NCBI GenBank assembly: GCA_001297265.1 | Contig: LIHB01000019.1 | Span: 126,542 to 190,541 of the forward strand | Reading direction: 5' to 3' | DNA from: Mycosphaerella arachidis | Lineage: Eukaryota; Ascomycota; Dothideomycetes; Mycosphaerellales; Mycosphaerellaceae | Length of the DNA stretch: 64,000 nucleotides | Shown: one piece after another, positions 43,179-54,275 of the stretch | Position numbering within the stretch: position 1 is the first letter of the stretch | How the letters are laid out: each line of letters opens with the position of its first letter | The notes under the pieces: generated by a model | Seen by the model: only the letters and a program-made list of their open reading frames with translations | Told to the model about the DNA's origin: nothing | Databases searched by the model: none | Position numbers and translations under genes: made by a program

Positions 43179-44100
43179 ATTCAGACGATCTGCTGAGTAT
43201 GATATACATGTGGAGTCCAGCCACGGGCCAGGGGAACATGTCTCGGCCTCACTTTGCGTGTGCTTGGAAGCTCGAGGCTCTCTACTAAGGCCCTTGCTTC
43301 ATCACTTCCACCTCGCCACGGAAGCGTTATGCACTACTTCATATTGTGGACCTACGCCTGATGTAGTACGGCGCCTGCTTGCCACGTGCTTCAGGCATGT
43401 TCTCGAGCGCAAACAAGGAGCGGAGCCACCAGGCGGAGCCACCAGCTATCCACCGCTGTGATCTCTGGCTATCTTTCGGATGTGCCCGAGTTCCCTGAGG
43501 ACGCCCAATGCTGAGGCGCACAAAGTTGCAGGACGTTGTTCGAATGGTCGAAGTGGAGTAAGACGGTTTGATGGAGCCCGTAGTGGACCTGACAAAGACG
43601 GATGGGCCGGGTAGCTGAGTGGTATGACTGTGCCATTATCATGACTCGACTGACGACTCTCTGCTGCCTGCTTGGCACCGCCTATATTAAGAAGTTCCTG
43701 CCGCGGTTTAATAATTTTCTTCTCTTCTCCAGCACGCTTTGCCTTTCTGGCTTTGATCAATGTGTAGTATCTGTTCTTAAGAAGGGTAAAACCTCTTATA
43801 CCATAAGGCTTGTCCTTACCCGCAATTTTTGCCAACTGTGTCATCATGTCTTGCAGCTTGCTACAAGCCGTTGATACTGTGTCGCCGGCCTTCCACTGCC
43901 GCTGGCTGACGCTATTCTTTTCATCGTACCTCCGTCGTATAGACGTTGGAGTCTCGGAGAAGAGTGTGCATGTGGTCTTTGTGACGGGGTTTGCGTTCGT
44001 GTTTGTACTTGATGTTCACTCCATGAAGCCGCGGATTCTTCCACACCTCATCTTTTTTCCGTCAAAAACAACAACATAACTCCCAACTTTGGCAGTCAAC
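43179..44100. other. Intergenic with AT-rich minus-strand frame
   Basis: The spacer before the translin gene. A 133-codon minus frame (43446-43847, proper ATG at 43847) is Lys-rich and uses A/T-ending codons unlike the neighbours in its first 60 codons. Its product is unrecognised, and it could be a decayed mobile-element fragment or a chance frame. A weak tRNA D-arm-like string occurs near 43600-43630. Confidence 0.4.
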
Positions 44101-45075
44101 ATGGCGACGGATGCAAGCGCCGGCGTCATACAGCCAGGCATCTTCGAAGATCTGCAGCAGAAGATCGATGAAGACTCCGCGGTGAAAGACGTATGCACGC
44201 GAATCGGATACATGACATGTCTAGTGGTTGACTGATGGCGCAGGCTCTGCGCGATATCGTTCAGAACCTCGAAAAGCAAGGTAGAGTCTGCAGCTGATGC
44301 TATCTAGTACAAATATGTGTTGATCATTTTCAGATCGTGCGACACAGTCAATCTTGTCGCGAGCACATTCCACTGCAACCAACAACAGTATGAATGCGCT
44401 CAATACATTCCAAGATCACCTTCTCTGACGCCACACTAGTACTCAGCGTGGTCACGGCCGCTCAGAACAACATTGTCGGCGAAGTGCAGACGATTCAACA
44501 GCTGTCCGCAATAGCATCTCAGCACCCATACTACCGCTTCAACTATGCTTGGTCACGGCAGATGGAGAGTGTGGTAGGCCGGAGACTATATGGTCCCATA
44601 TCGGGTGCCGCGCTCACACAATCACAGTGCTTCACCATTCTACTATGCGGCTGGCTAGGAGGCTTTGGCAAGGACGAGACCGGCAAACTTCTCACCATCG
44701 AGGAAGTGGGCCAGATCCTGAACAGTAGGTACCTCATGTCATGCCATGAAGGTACAACATATTAATGGAAATGCAGTCCCTGTCAACCTCAAAGACCGCG
44801 ACGCATTCCACCTTACCATCGAGGAATATCTGCTCTCGCTCATCACGCTTCTCGATGAGCTCGCACGCCTTGCACGCAATTCCGTCACCCATGGCGACTA
44901 TCGTCGACCGCTGCAGATCAGCCAATTCATAAAGGATGTCCACGCTGGCTTCCAGATCCTGAACTTGAAGAATGACAGTCTTCGCAAGCGCAGCGATGGC
45001 ATTAAGTACAGGGTCAAAGAAGTCGAGGATGTTGTCTACGACCTGAGCCTTCGAGGCTTGCTACCTAAAGACTGA
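44101..45075 (+). CDS. Translin family nucleic-acid-binding protein
   Basis: Five exons: 44101..44190, 44244..44280, 44334..44387, 44440..44724 and 44777..45075, giving 254 residues. All introns are about 52-53 nt with GTATGC, GTAGAG, GTATGA and GTAGGT donors. The translin core reads IASQHPYYRFNYAWSRQ, then FTILLCGWLGGFGKDETGKLLT, IPVNLKDRDAFHLTIEEYLL, NSVTHGDYRRPLQISQFIKD and LRKRSDGIKYRVKEVEDVVYDL. Family knowledge: translin is a helical octameric RNA/ssDNA-binding protein that with TRAX forms the C3PO nuclease, which processes tRNA precursors in Neurospora. A TRAX partner is not in the window. The joint between exons 3 and 4 is the least conserved part. Confidence 0.93.
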
Positions 45076-45242
45076 TGATCTGCTTGATCATGCTCTGCTC
45101 AGCACATGTAGAGAGCAGAGAAGGCTACACCTTCAAGCCATCCAGCTGCATAAGCACTCAACGCCATGCCAATGCAAAACTTGTCCCGACCGGTTATCGT
45201 GTCATTTTGTATATGTGGTGACCCGCTCGTCCTGTGGGGATT

Positions 45243-45637
45243 CTACCTGCCCAAGCCCATGCCGCCTTGTTGTGCCATCTGCGCATTTTGCTCTTGGAAC
45301 CTCTCTCCTAACCGCTCGGAGCTCTTCAAGAACTTGTCGACGCATCTCAGTACACATTGCTCCTCCTTTCCAAGCAGGCTCTTCGATGTGAAATCGCTGA
45401 CACAGTCGTTGAAGCATCGTTGGACGAGATTCGAGTACATCTGTAAAGCATCAGATTTATGATGTGGGCGAGTGGCACAACTGGACCGATACATACGTTC
45501 ATGAAGTCCTTCATCTGCTTCCTCTCCATGCGACCCTGCAGCTCGCGCTGCTCAGCGGCGTTCAGCCTAGCGGGATGTTAGCTACGGTTCTCGCAGTGAT
45601 CCGCGCGGACCGTGACTGACATATCCATGCCGCTCAT
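45243..45637 (-). CDS. TIM9: Mitochondrial intermembrane chaperone Tim9
   Basis: Three exons on the minus strand: 45621..45637, 45497..45566 and 45243..45440, giving 94 residues. The first exon is only 17 nt (phase 2), and joining gives MSGMDMLNAAEQRELQGRME. Twin CX3C motifs (CFNDC and CVLRC) with the spacer between them define the small TIM fold, and KQMKDFMNMYSNLVQRC plus KFLKSSERLGERFQEQN identify Tim9 rather than Tim10. Tim9 and Tim10 form the hexameric chaperone guiding hydrophobic precursors across the intermembrane space. It is convergent with translin (167 bp). Confidence 0.96.
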
Positions 45638-46445
45638 GGTGGGCTAAGTATGTGCGTAAAGTATGGCAGCAGTGAGGGGAATGATGCGTTCAAGTGCGTT
45701 TCGGAGATGCGGTATGTTGTCGTGATGCGAAGGCACTATCTTTATGACATGTACATGTGTCTGCGGTGTTACAAGCTCTGTCGAAGCTCGAGCAATGAAA
45801 CAAGGGCGGGAAGGCCCGCGGGGGTGTTGAAGGAGGATACGGCTCGGCCACACTATTGGCGCTCCCTTGACCAGGTATCATGCATGACTGTGTATTCTGC
45901 GACCTCCTGCAGCAGCAGTCATATCTCGATGGGTATGTTGCGGTGTCGTTGTGCTGCTGCAGCAACTAACGAGGAGGCTTCTGTGAGGCTCTAAATATAG
46001 CCGCATTTCATTAGCACGCTCCCAGCAATCCAATCCAGACGGCCAGTAGCGAGACACCTGGATCGCTCCAGCACACCCACACGCGCAGGCAGCTGCTCTC
46101 CCGCTGCTCACAAGCCATCCTCGCCGGACGCCCAGCATCTCCATCTTGGATAACGACACCACGCCCACAACGAACGGAGACGGCTGCGCGCGCTGTCTCG
46201 CCGGTACCGCCGTCACCGCCGCCTCGCCGCCTCGCAAACATCCCCCCTCGGCACCAGCAGCGTGTCGCGTAGAGCCGCACCGCACTGCGTCCCGTAACTG
46301 CAGAGAGGCTACGCGACTGGGAGCCTTGCTCTCACGTCGTCACGCACCACTGCCGCTGCCCCGCATCGTCACGCTGCTGCATTCACTTTGCAACGGGCGC
46401 ATGTTGTAGCCGAGCGTCGCAAACGCGACCGCATCACCGCCAGGC
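45638..46445. promoter_or_regulatory. Divergent intergenic region, TIM9 / RhoGAP
   Basis: 808 bp of 5'-5' DNA. The right half is C-rich with many CGC/CACG steps, probably the 5' untranslated region of the RhoGAP gene. No coding frame was supported. Confidence 0.5.
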
Positions 46446-49303
46446 ATGACGAGCAGTGGCCCGTCGACTGCTCCAGCTGGCGCAAGCGGTCCCAAATCCG
46501 CGCCACAGCCTCATCCCAGCGAAGCTGTCAAGGAGAAGAAGGACCTCAGATCGTGGTGGAAGTCGTTTAGGGATGGCGAGAAGAAGACGCAGGACCAAGG
46601 TACGCTACACTATGGCACGCACAATAAAGTTGTTTGCGTTATAAGGCGCCCACACAGGTTCGACTATCACTCGATTTGAAGTTGAACCTTTATCTTGCAC
46701 AAGACATGTTTGTATCCGCCGCTTTGGTCCCCGTGCTGTTCATGGATGTTGGCTTCGCGCGGGCTAGATCGAATCTAACACAAGACCACATAGCAAACCC
46801 ACAGGGTATCTTTGGCGTGCCACTACAGATCAGCATTCGCTATGCCAACGTCGCCATCAGCTTATTCAACGACGAAGGACAAAGCTACATCTACGGCTAC
46901 GTCCCAATCGTGGTGGCGAAGTGTGGTGTGTTTTTGAAGGAGAAGGGTGAGCTCATCAGTTTCTAGGTATACCGAGCACGGACTGACCTGACATCTGCAG
47001 CTACCGATGTTGAGGGCATATTCCGGCTGGCCGGAAGTGAAAAGCGCATCAAGGAGCTCAAGATAGCATTTGACAGCCCTGACAGATATGGCAAAGGTCT
47101 GGACTGGACAGGCTATACTGTGCACGATGCTGCCAACATTCTCCGAAGATATTTCAACCAGCTGCCCGAGCCAATCATTCCCCTGGAGTTCTACCAGCGA
47201 TTTCGGGATCCTTTGAGGAACCATCAGGCCCAAGCTGTCGGTCACATTGATGCACAGAGTCCAAGCCAAGGAGACTTCAACCCGGAAGCAGCCATCAGAG
47301 CGTACCAGGCTCTGATCACGGAACTGCCGCCGCTCAATCGCCAGCTTCTGTTGTACATCCTAGACTTGCTCGCTGTCTTTGCAAGCAAATCAGACTTGAA
47401 CAAGATGACAACACCCAACCTTGCCGCCATCTTCCAGCCTGGCATTCTGAACCATCCACAACATGACATGGCGCCTCAGGAGTATCGTCTTAGCCAGGAT
47501 GTTCTGATCTTCCTGATTGAGAACCAAGACAGCTTCCTTATTGGTATGCAAGGAACCGAGGCCCCGATCGAAACTGTTCGTGACGTGCAAAGCGGCACAC
47601 CAGCAAAATCGCCAACCACGCCGACCACGCCAAGTAGGTCGAAGACAGTCATTGGCCGCTCAGGCTCCAACTCTAGTGTGGCGGCAGAGAGCGTACGGAA
47701 ATGGGGTAGTCTCCGCCGCAACGTGTCTGTGTCTAGTAAGCACAGCAAGCGGTCTGAGAATGGACAGCCCGCTCCAGGCACTCCGACTTCTGCCACGCCT
47801 ACTAGCGGCGTACACAGGAGCAACACTGTACCATCAAGAAGAGGCGGCAGTGCACCACACTCTCCCCGTTTCTCGCGTGACAAGCATTCAGACCCGACCA
47901 CGCCAAACCCACCCAGCACTGAATCTGGACCTGCGGCCGGACCAGCGACAGTGACCTCTTCCGCAGTCGTCGAAACCGTGGTCTCCCAACCTGCTACCAC
48001 GGAGAGATCAGGTTCAATACAAAACACCCCTGTAGCCGCCACCGCGCCTGCCTTTCCTGCACCACCTGAGGTCACGTCCGCTTCGTCAAGCGAGGCTACT
48101 ACGCCACTTGCTGCCGCACCTCTCAGCGATACCTCTTCCGCTGCCACGAGGGAGTTCAAGACGCCGAAGAAGGATACGACGCCACTTCTTGTACCCGCAG
48201 GATATATTGAGAAACCCACAGATAGGTCCTCGTCCAACACACCTTCTGCGGCTTCTGCACGTAAGGGGTTTCTGGACATCCTCAAGCAATCACCAACGAG
48301 CGATGGCGAAGGACGAAAGCCGAACAAACTTCAGAAGAAACGGATACCGGGCTCGACACTGTCTAGCGCACATTCTTCTGCCCATTCTTTGAATGATGAG
48401 CCGCAAGACATGCAGAGGTCACCGATATCGCCAAAGCTCGCGCCAACAACGCTTGCTCCAGTGCCATCTGAGGATCCAGCGCTGGACTCGGGCGAGCATT
48501 CAGCCTACGCGACAGCCCAGAACACACCGACCGGCCTGCAGACGACGCCTCAGCGAAATCCCACAGATGCTACACTTCGCCCGACCATATCGCCTTCCAA
48601 CTCGTTCCACTCTCACACTGATATGTCCCATACCGATGTGTCTGATGCCGACCTGGTTGGGGACGATATGCCTGCCCCGAGTGAAGAACAGCCGGAGAAG
48701 AAGAAACGGCATCGATGGCGGTTCTCCAGAACACAAAATAGGATCGAAGAGCCCTCCACACCCGGCAATCCGCTAGGCACCATGACCGCAAGGGAACAAG
48801 CCACGTCAAGGTCTACGATAGGAAGCGGGGGTTCTGTGCCGAGGAAGAGCTTGCAAGAGCCAAGGCCAATGGGCACCATTTCGACGGACCCGGCACCGGG
48901 CGCTCCTGTTCAACAAATTCAACCACCCTACACTTCTGATCCGGTCTTTTCTGACTCGGAAAGGGAAAGAAGGGGCCCCATGTCTTGGCTTAGAAACAAA
49001 TTGGACCGCAACAACAAGGATTCCGAGAAGCGGTCCAGGACTCCTGAAGGTGGTCATGAACGAAATCAGAGCAAGCAAGACCTGCACTCGCCCGAAGCAA
49101 TCCCTGACCGTGGAAAGTCTCTGGAGCAACAGAGAGTCGCTATCGAGAGCGCTCCGCCGCCGACGGTACCTTTGTCGCTGGGTCAAGAGGGAGCGATAGC
49201 TGGTCAGCAGGCAGGCAGACCTAGCACGAATGGCGAGAGGTACGTGGAGGGTTCAGCAGTTCCTGCGGCCATCAGCATGGTAGGCAGTCCTCCAGGCACC
49301 TGA
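46446..49303 (+). CDS. Rho GTPase-activating protein, Sac7/Bag7 type
   Basis: Modelled exons are 46446..46599, 46785..46946 and 47001..49303, giving 872 residues. A short charged N terminus (KEKKDLRSWWKSFRDG) leads to the RhoGAP domain from about residue 58: GIFGVPLQISIRYANVAISL, YIYGYVPIVVAKCGVFL, the arginine-finger block VEGIFRLAGSEKRI, and LPEPIIPLEFYQRFRDPLR. The rest (about 600 residues) is Ser/Thr/Pro-rich and presumably disordered and regulated by phosphorylation. Sac7-like GAPs down-regulate Rho1 and so cell-wall and actin signalling. Intron 1 is uncertain: the in-frame acceptor used is CAAG at 46784, while a better-looking branch and CAG at 46804 would need a different donor or an extra exon. 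Confidence 0.9.
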
Positions 49304-50751
49304 TCAAGCGAGGAATGCCCCCAATGACGGCTAGCTTACTCGTGACGAGCGCTTGCACTGGGTAGGAGGACTAAAATGCTCTGTATAGCAACAAGCACTA
49401 GGTTTCAGATGTGAGCAATGCAGACCTGTAGATGGCAGCGAGGTGCGATCACTACTTACCACACATGTGTATAATAATAATGATTGTATTTAGACCGTAC
49501 CGAAGGATACATGCAGCGTGATGTGGCAGATTGTCGTTGGATCATGATGAGCTACGCGCACGATGTTATACTGGTAGCCGGGTTCAACACGAGAGCTCAA
49601 GCTCGATTGATCGGCTGGACGGCAGCCGCGCCGGCCGGCTCAGTGTTTCCAGAAATGGTCCTAGAATCACACAGGAATAGCAGCGTGCGTGCTTCGTTTG
49701 CAGTGTGGCAAAGTTCCCACTTCCGTGGAGCTACAGATGTGGCTCACTTGCGCAAAACCATTACACCATAATGCCGTCTTGGCGGAGCGCTCTGCGCATC
49801 GAGTGCTCTGCGGGTCTTTCTTGCGAGGACCGCTTGGGACGGCCGTGATCCGTATTGCGCAAGAGGACTGCAATGCTGCACGGGCATTAATAATGACTTT
49901 GACTGCCACGATAGCTCGGACTGGAAGCGAGAAAAGAGCTCTTATGAATGGCGCATCCTAGCCTGCTGCATGTGCACTCAGTCCCAACGACCGACAGCCG
50001 TTGCGCAACAAGATCTACCGCCGTGTTTATTTGCCCCAAAGCCAAATAGCAGAAACATTGCTTTCGAAGACTGTACAAGCCGACAAATTGTTCGAAGACC
50101 GTACAAGCCGACAAATTGGGTCAAGCCAATGGCGTAAACTCGGCAACCCAACGTCGAAATCGGTCCTTGCCAGAAGGTCACAGAAGTGGGAAACGGAGTC
50201 CATTGGGGGGGGCCTAAGTTAGCCGTGTACAGGTGCTGCTGATCTGCCGTCGCGACGATATAATTGTGCCTCTTTCTCGTATCGCGCCCAGGGTGTTTCA
50301 AAAGTCACCTCTCCACTTCCCTGCCATCCGCCATCGATGGTGACGAGGTGCCACTTGGCGCTGTGAACATCAATTTTTAGCTTCCTCGATTGGTCAGAGA
50401 CTTCAAGTCCTTTGTTCTTGTACATTTCGTATTCTGATGCAGCGTTTTTATTCTTATCCGGCTGGCAAAAACTGTATAGAGGAGTACAGCACTTGTCCGG
50501 GGATTCCGAGGAAGAGGATTACGACGCAGGAAGTGGAAACCTAGAGACCATCTGAACGCCGCGGCACACATTTAGCCAGACATCGTACGTGTCCTGCGCT
50601 GTGCTGACGCTGTACTGGTGAGCAGTGCCTCAGCGCCTCAAAACACGTTCCGTTTGTCTCTGACGTGGTCACTTCACAGTACGCTTCATTCGTTCAGCGT
50701 ACGAGCCGGTCCCTGCATTTGTACACTCGTTGAGCACTGGCAGCAAGGACA
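49304..50751. other. Intergenic with a 28-bp tandem duplication
   Basis: About 1.4 kb between two plus-strand genes. It contains the 28-bp direct repeat at 50063-50118. No domain-bearing frame was found. Confidence 0.5.
50063..50118 (+). repeat. Two-copy 28-bp tandem repeat
   Basis: Units at 50063-50090 and 50091-50118 begin TTCGAAGA and end GCCGACAAATTG, differing at a single base (T versus C at unit position 10). Adjacent copies suggest a recent slippage-type duplication. No coding role is seen. Confidence 0.9.
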
Positions 50752-52254
50752 ATGCTGTCACTTCGATCGATACTCCTTCTCGGCTTGCCTCTGATCCCAT
50801 TGGCCGTGGCTCAAAGCCAAGCTGACGAGAAAATTGTCGAGACCGAGTCACTGTTGAAGTGGGAGGAAATCATCAAGCAACTGCCGGGAGAATCTCTCAA
50901 AGCTGCGATAGAGGGCCACTTGAAGCCCAAATATCAAGAAGGAGTCTTCGAAGACGGGCGTGATGCCATCGATGCTGTCCGCAGCGATGATCCAGAGCTG
51001 GCCTTGAAACTTGTCGACCTTGCCAAGCAGGATGCCATTGTGAAAGACCATCTGCGCAAGCGACAGAACGACAACTCGACAACCGCAACGACGAATCCAG
51101 TCATCGTCACAGATGCCTCCACCACCGCTGTTTCGTTAACAACTCGGACTTCGGTAGTCACAACAACAGAGCAACCCACCTCAGGTCAGTCCTCCACTTC
51201 TTCCTTTGTCAGCTCTTCGCCGGTCGGAGGCTCGTCTTCCGCTTCTCTGAGCGCGGCTACTGCAAAGCCGACAAGTACCACAGGTAATTCTTCTCCCTCC
51301 ACTGTGGTCGAGTCGACGTCGATCGCGACGGCAGAAGGGAGCACGATCGTTGTTCCCGCTTCGGTGACGGTACCAACAAGTCACACGAACAACGACCGAG
51401 CGACGGCGACCTCTCCTGGTGATGACAATGAACTTTCTACTCCACAAGTGCAAGGCTCACCAACTTCTATTCCAGCTACCACGATACCTACCACAACAAC
51501 GAACGCAGCCGGTGAGACTAGTGTCACATCCGTCGCGGTTTCTTCTACAGTCCAAGCGAGCGAGCCTATCTCGGAGTCCACTGTCTCGGCAGCCCCTCCC
51601 GCACAGACGCAGACCGGTGTCTTGGTTCCCGTTGAAGTCACGACTACGAACAACAACGGCGGCACTGTTGTCCAAACAACACAAGCATTCCAAACTGAAG
51701 CCTCAACCAGCGTGGCTGTAGCAGTGATGACGACGAACGATCAAGGCCAAACGGTGACTACTTCATCGATGGCGCCAGCTGCTGTTGTCGCCAGTGTCAA
51801 CGAACAGGGAAGCACTGTCACTTCTGCCTCACCTCTTCAATCAGTATCAGTTGCGTCAGGAGGCAGAGTTATCAGCTCTGCTCCGTCCGCTTTCACCACC
51901 ACAGACAGCTATGGCGGCCAAGTCGTGCTGTCCAGGCCAACTCCAGGGGGTGTATACACCACTACAGATTCTAGAGGCCGCATCGTTACCGTGACCTATC
52001 AACCCGGTGGCGGCGTCGTAAGTCAATTGCGTCTTCAGACTACGATTTTATCAAATGGTATGCGCTCGACAATCACCTCCTGGGCTGAAGTGGGTCAAGC
52101 CACTGGAGACTCTACGCCACAGGCTTCTGCCAGTCCGTCTCCATCCAACCAACCGGTCCTTCAATCTGGAGCTGCCGTTCCTTCGAGCTGGTATGCCGCG
52201 GAGTTTGCTGTGATCGTGGGAGCAGCTATCGGTGTTGCTGGACTCGTGCTTTAG
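50752..52254 (+). CDS. Ser/Thr-rich secreted, probably GPI-anchored surface protein
   Basis: An intronless 500-residue protein. A signal peptide (about 1-20, LLLGLPLIPLAVAQ) is followed by a folded-looking acidic/amphipathic segment (about 25-100, LLKWEEIIKQLPGESL onward) and a KR dibasic site near residue 104 that could be cut by a Kex2-type protease. Some 350 residues rich in Ser/Thr/Val/Gln then follow, with imperfect repeats (TTTNNNGGTVVQ, TTNDQGQTV, TTDSYGGQVV, TTDSRGRIV). The C terminus ends in a small-residue omega-like region and a hydrophobic tail (EFAVIVGAAIGVAGLVL), as in GPI-anchored wall mannoproteins. Heavy O-mannosylation is expected. The specific function is unknown. Confidence 0.88.
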   Translation: MLSLRSILLLGLPLIPLAVAQSQADEKIVETESLLKWEEIIKQLPGESLKAAIEGHLKPKYQEGVFEDGRDAIDAVRSDDPELALKLVDLAKQDAIVKDHLRKRQNDNSTTATTNPVIVTDASTTAVSLTTRTSVVTTTEQPTSGQSSTSSFVSSSPVGGSSSASLSAATAKPTSTTGNSSPSTVVESTSIATAEGSTIVVPASVTVPTSHTNNDRATATSPGDDNELSTPQVQGSPTSIPATTIPTTTTNAAGETSVTSVAVSSTVQASEPISESTVSAAPPAQTQTGVLVPVEVTTTNNNGGTVVQTTQAFQTEASTSVAVAVMTTNDQGQTVTTSSMAPAAVVASVNEQGSTVTSASPLQSVSVASGGRVISSAPSAFTTTDSYGGQVVLSRPTPGGVYTTTDSRGRIVTVTYQPGGGVVSQLRLQTTILSNGMRSTITSWAEVGQATGDSTPQASASPSPSNQPVLQSGAAVPSSWYAAEFAVIVGAAIGVAGLVL

Positions 52255-52968
52255 GAGATGATGGACGATATACGATAGGTTGATGAAATAAAACTAAGCA
52301 TGTACATGACGGACGAGATAACGAATCTCTCAAATTTGTTTATACGGGAAGCAAAACTGCATAGCGATGGTGGAAACGGGTTAGGAATATTACGAGAAGA
52401 GCACATTGAATACGTAATGCGTGATGTGATACTTATAACGTCAAGATATGTGTTGTCATCATGAATCTTGAATCTGTTCTTCACATGCATCGAAAATCGT
52501 CTTGAGTTATAATCGACACATAGTTACGCAGCGGCGTAGTGTAAAGAAGGATAGTCTCTAGGCGCCTAATAAGAAGCGATAGTCGGTTTCAATTATATAA
52601 GTAGAATGTAAGAATACTACAGCGTATTCTCACGTCGAATCGTTAACCCGCTTGATTAATCCTTGACAAGGCACAAGGCAGGCGAAGGGACGACAGAAAT
52701 ACCATAAAAGCACTCTATTACCTAGCTAAACTCGATTTCATAATATTCGGCATAGCGTATTTGAGATCAGTGGGTCACCATCGGACGTAGGAGGAGACTG
52801 TATATATCCATATTTTTAGCCGGCGGTTTCGCTGCCGATGGGCCGTGCCGTCAAGGGACCCCTGGTCCATGCACGTTATGATGAAGGCAAGTTGTCTTCA
52901 ACACGTGCTCGCCCAATGCTTCTCCGATAGCACTGCTCATACGTCGCCCAGGTGGCCATTACGGTGCA
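52255..52968. other. AT-rich intergenic tract
   Basis: A 714-bp spacer, visibly richer in A/T than the surroundings between about 52260 and 52800 (many ATA/TAT/AAT steps). No gene was seen. It may contain polyadenylation signals of the upstream gene and the ERV41 promoter. Confidence 0.5.
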
Positions 52969-54233
52969 ATGAATGGCTTCGCAGACAGAGGGCTTGACGA
53001 CTCCAATTTCGGAGAGAGCAAGGCCTCGAGTGTCGTAAAATCATTCGATGCCTTCCCCAAGACGAAACCTTCATATACGGAACGCACAGAATCAGGCGGC
53101 GTCTGGACGGTTGTGCTGATTTTCGCTTCGTTTTTTCTGGGCTGGAGCGAGGTGTCAAGATGGTGGGCGGGCGAGACTACACATTCTTTCGCCGTGGAGC
53201 AGGGAGTCGGCCATGATCTTCAGATCAACCTCGACGTTGTTGTTGCGATGCAGTGCGGCGACTTGCATGTGAATGTGCAGGACGCGTCGGGAGATCGCAT
53301 TCTTGCTGGATCGGCGTTGAACAAGGATCCTACGACTTGGACACAGTGGGGAGGGAGGTCGCACGCTCTTGCTGCGGAGAAGGAGCAGCGCATCAGGAGT
53401 AGTCACGATGGGAAGGGGGCGGAGTATGAAGAGGAGGATGTACACAATTACGTTGGCGCAGCGAGGAGGAAGAAGAAGTTCAAGAAGACGCCGAGTCTGC
53501 CCTGGGGAGCTCAAGCGGACAGCTGCAGGATATACGGCAGTTTGCACGGTAACAAGGTGCAGGGAGACTTCCACATCACTGCCAGAGGGCATGGCTATAT
53601 GGAGCTCGGGGCTCATCTTGATCACAGCAGTAAGTGGTGATGAATCAGAAAGACGCGCGCGACAGCACTGCTAATACGCCTGCAGCATTCAACTTCAGCC
53701 ACAAAGTCAACGAGCTTTCCTTCGGTCCCTTCTACCCATCACTGACCAACCCTCTCGACAACACAGTAGCAACCACCACCGACCACTTCTACAAGTACCA
53801 GTACTACCTCTCAGTAGTGCCAACTATCTATACAACCGATGCGAAGACACTCCGCAAAATCGACAAGCACCACGAATCGCCTTCATCAGGTGAAGACGGA
53901 TTAAGCCAGTTCCCGCACCGCTACAGCAAGAAGACCGTCTTCACGAACCAGTACGCCGTAACGGAGCAGTCTCGCAAAGTGCCCGAAAATGCAGTACCCG
54001 GTGTCTTCATCAAATTCGACATTGAGCCAATAGGTCTCACCATCGCCGAGGAATGGAGCTCAATACCAGCGCTGCTAATACGGCTTGTAAATGTTGTATC
54101 TGGATTGCTTGTTGCGGGCGGCTGGTGTTTCCAGATCAGCGAGTGGGCGAAAGAGATCTATGGCCGCAAGGGCCGGAGGCAAGATAGCTTTGGGATGCTC
54201 AACGGAGGGCACGATGAGAAACGAGGTCTGTAG
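52969..54233 (+). CDS. ERV41: COPII vesicle protein Erv41/ERGIC2
   Basis: Exons are 52969..53629 and 53686..54233 (56-nt intron, GTAAGT, TGCAG, phase 1), giving 402 residues. The topology is two membrane segments flanking a large lumenal domain: an N-terminal helix (about 45-62, WTVVLIFASFFLGW) and a C-terminal helix (about 352-375). Family blocks are DAFPKTKPSYTERT, LDVVVAMQCGDLHVNVQD, CRIYGSLHGNKVQGDFHITARGH (seen in parts) and FNFSHKVNELSFGPFYP. Erv41 with Erv46 cycles between ER and Golgi as a cargo receptor for ER-resident proteins. The C-terminal tail is short and basic. The 3' end lies only 42 bp from the amine oxidase stop. Confidence 0.94.
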
Positions 54234-54275
54234 ATGTACAAGAACTTTGAGCGGCGTTTCCAAAGGGCAATCCGA

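Noticed and set aside
43596..43680. tRNA-like start GGGCCGGGTAGCTGAGTGG
   Set aside because: It only resembles box A. No anticodon arm or T-loop follows.
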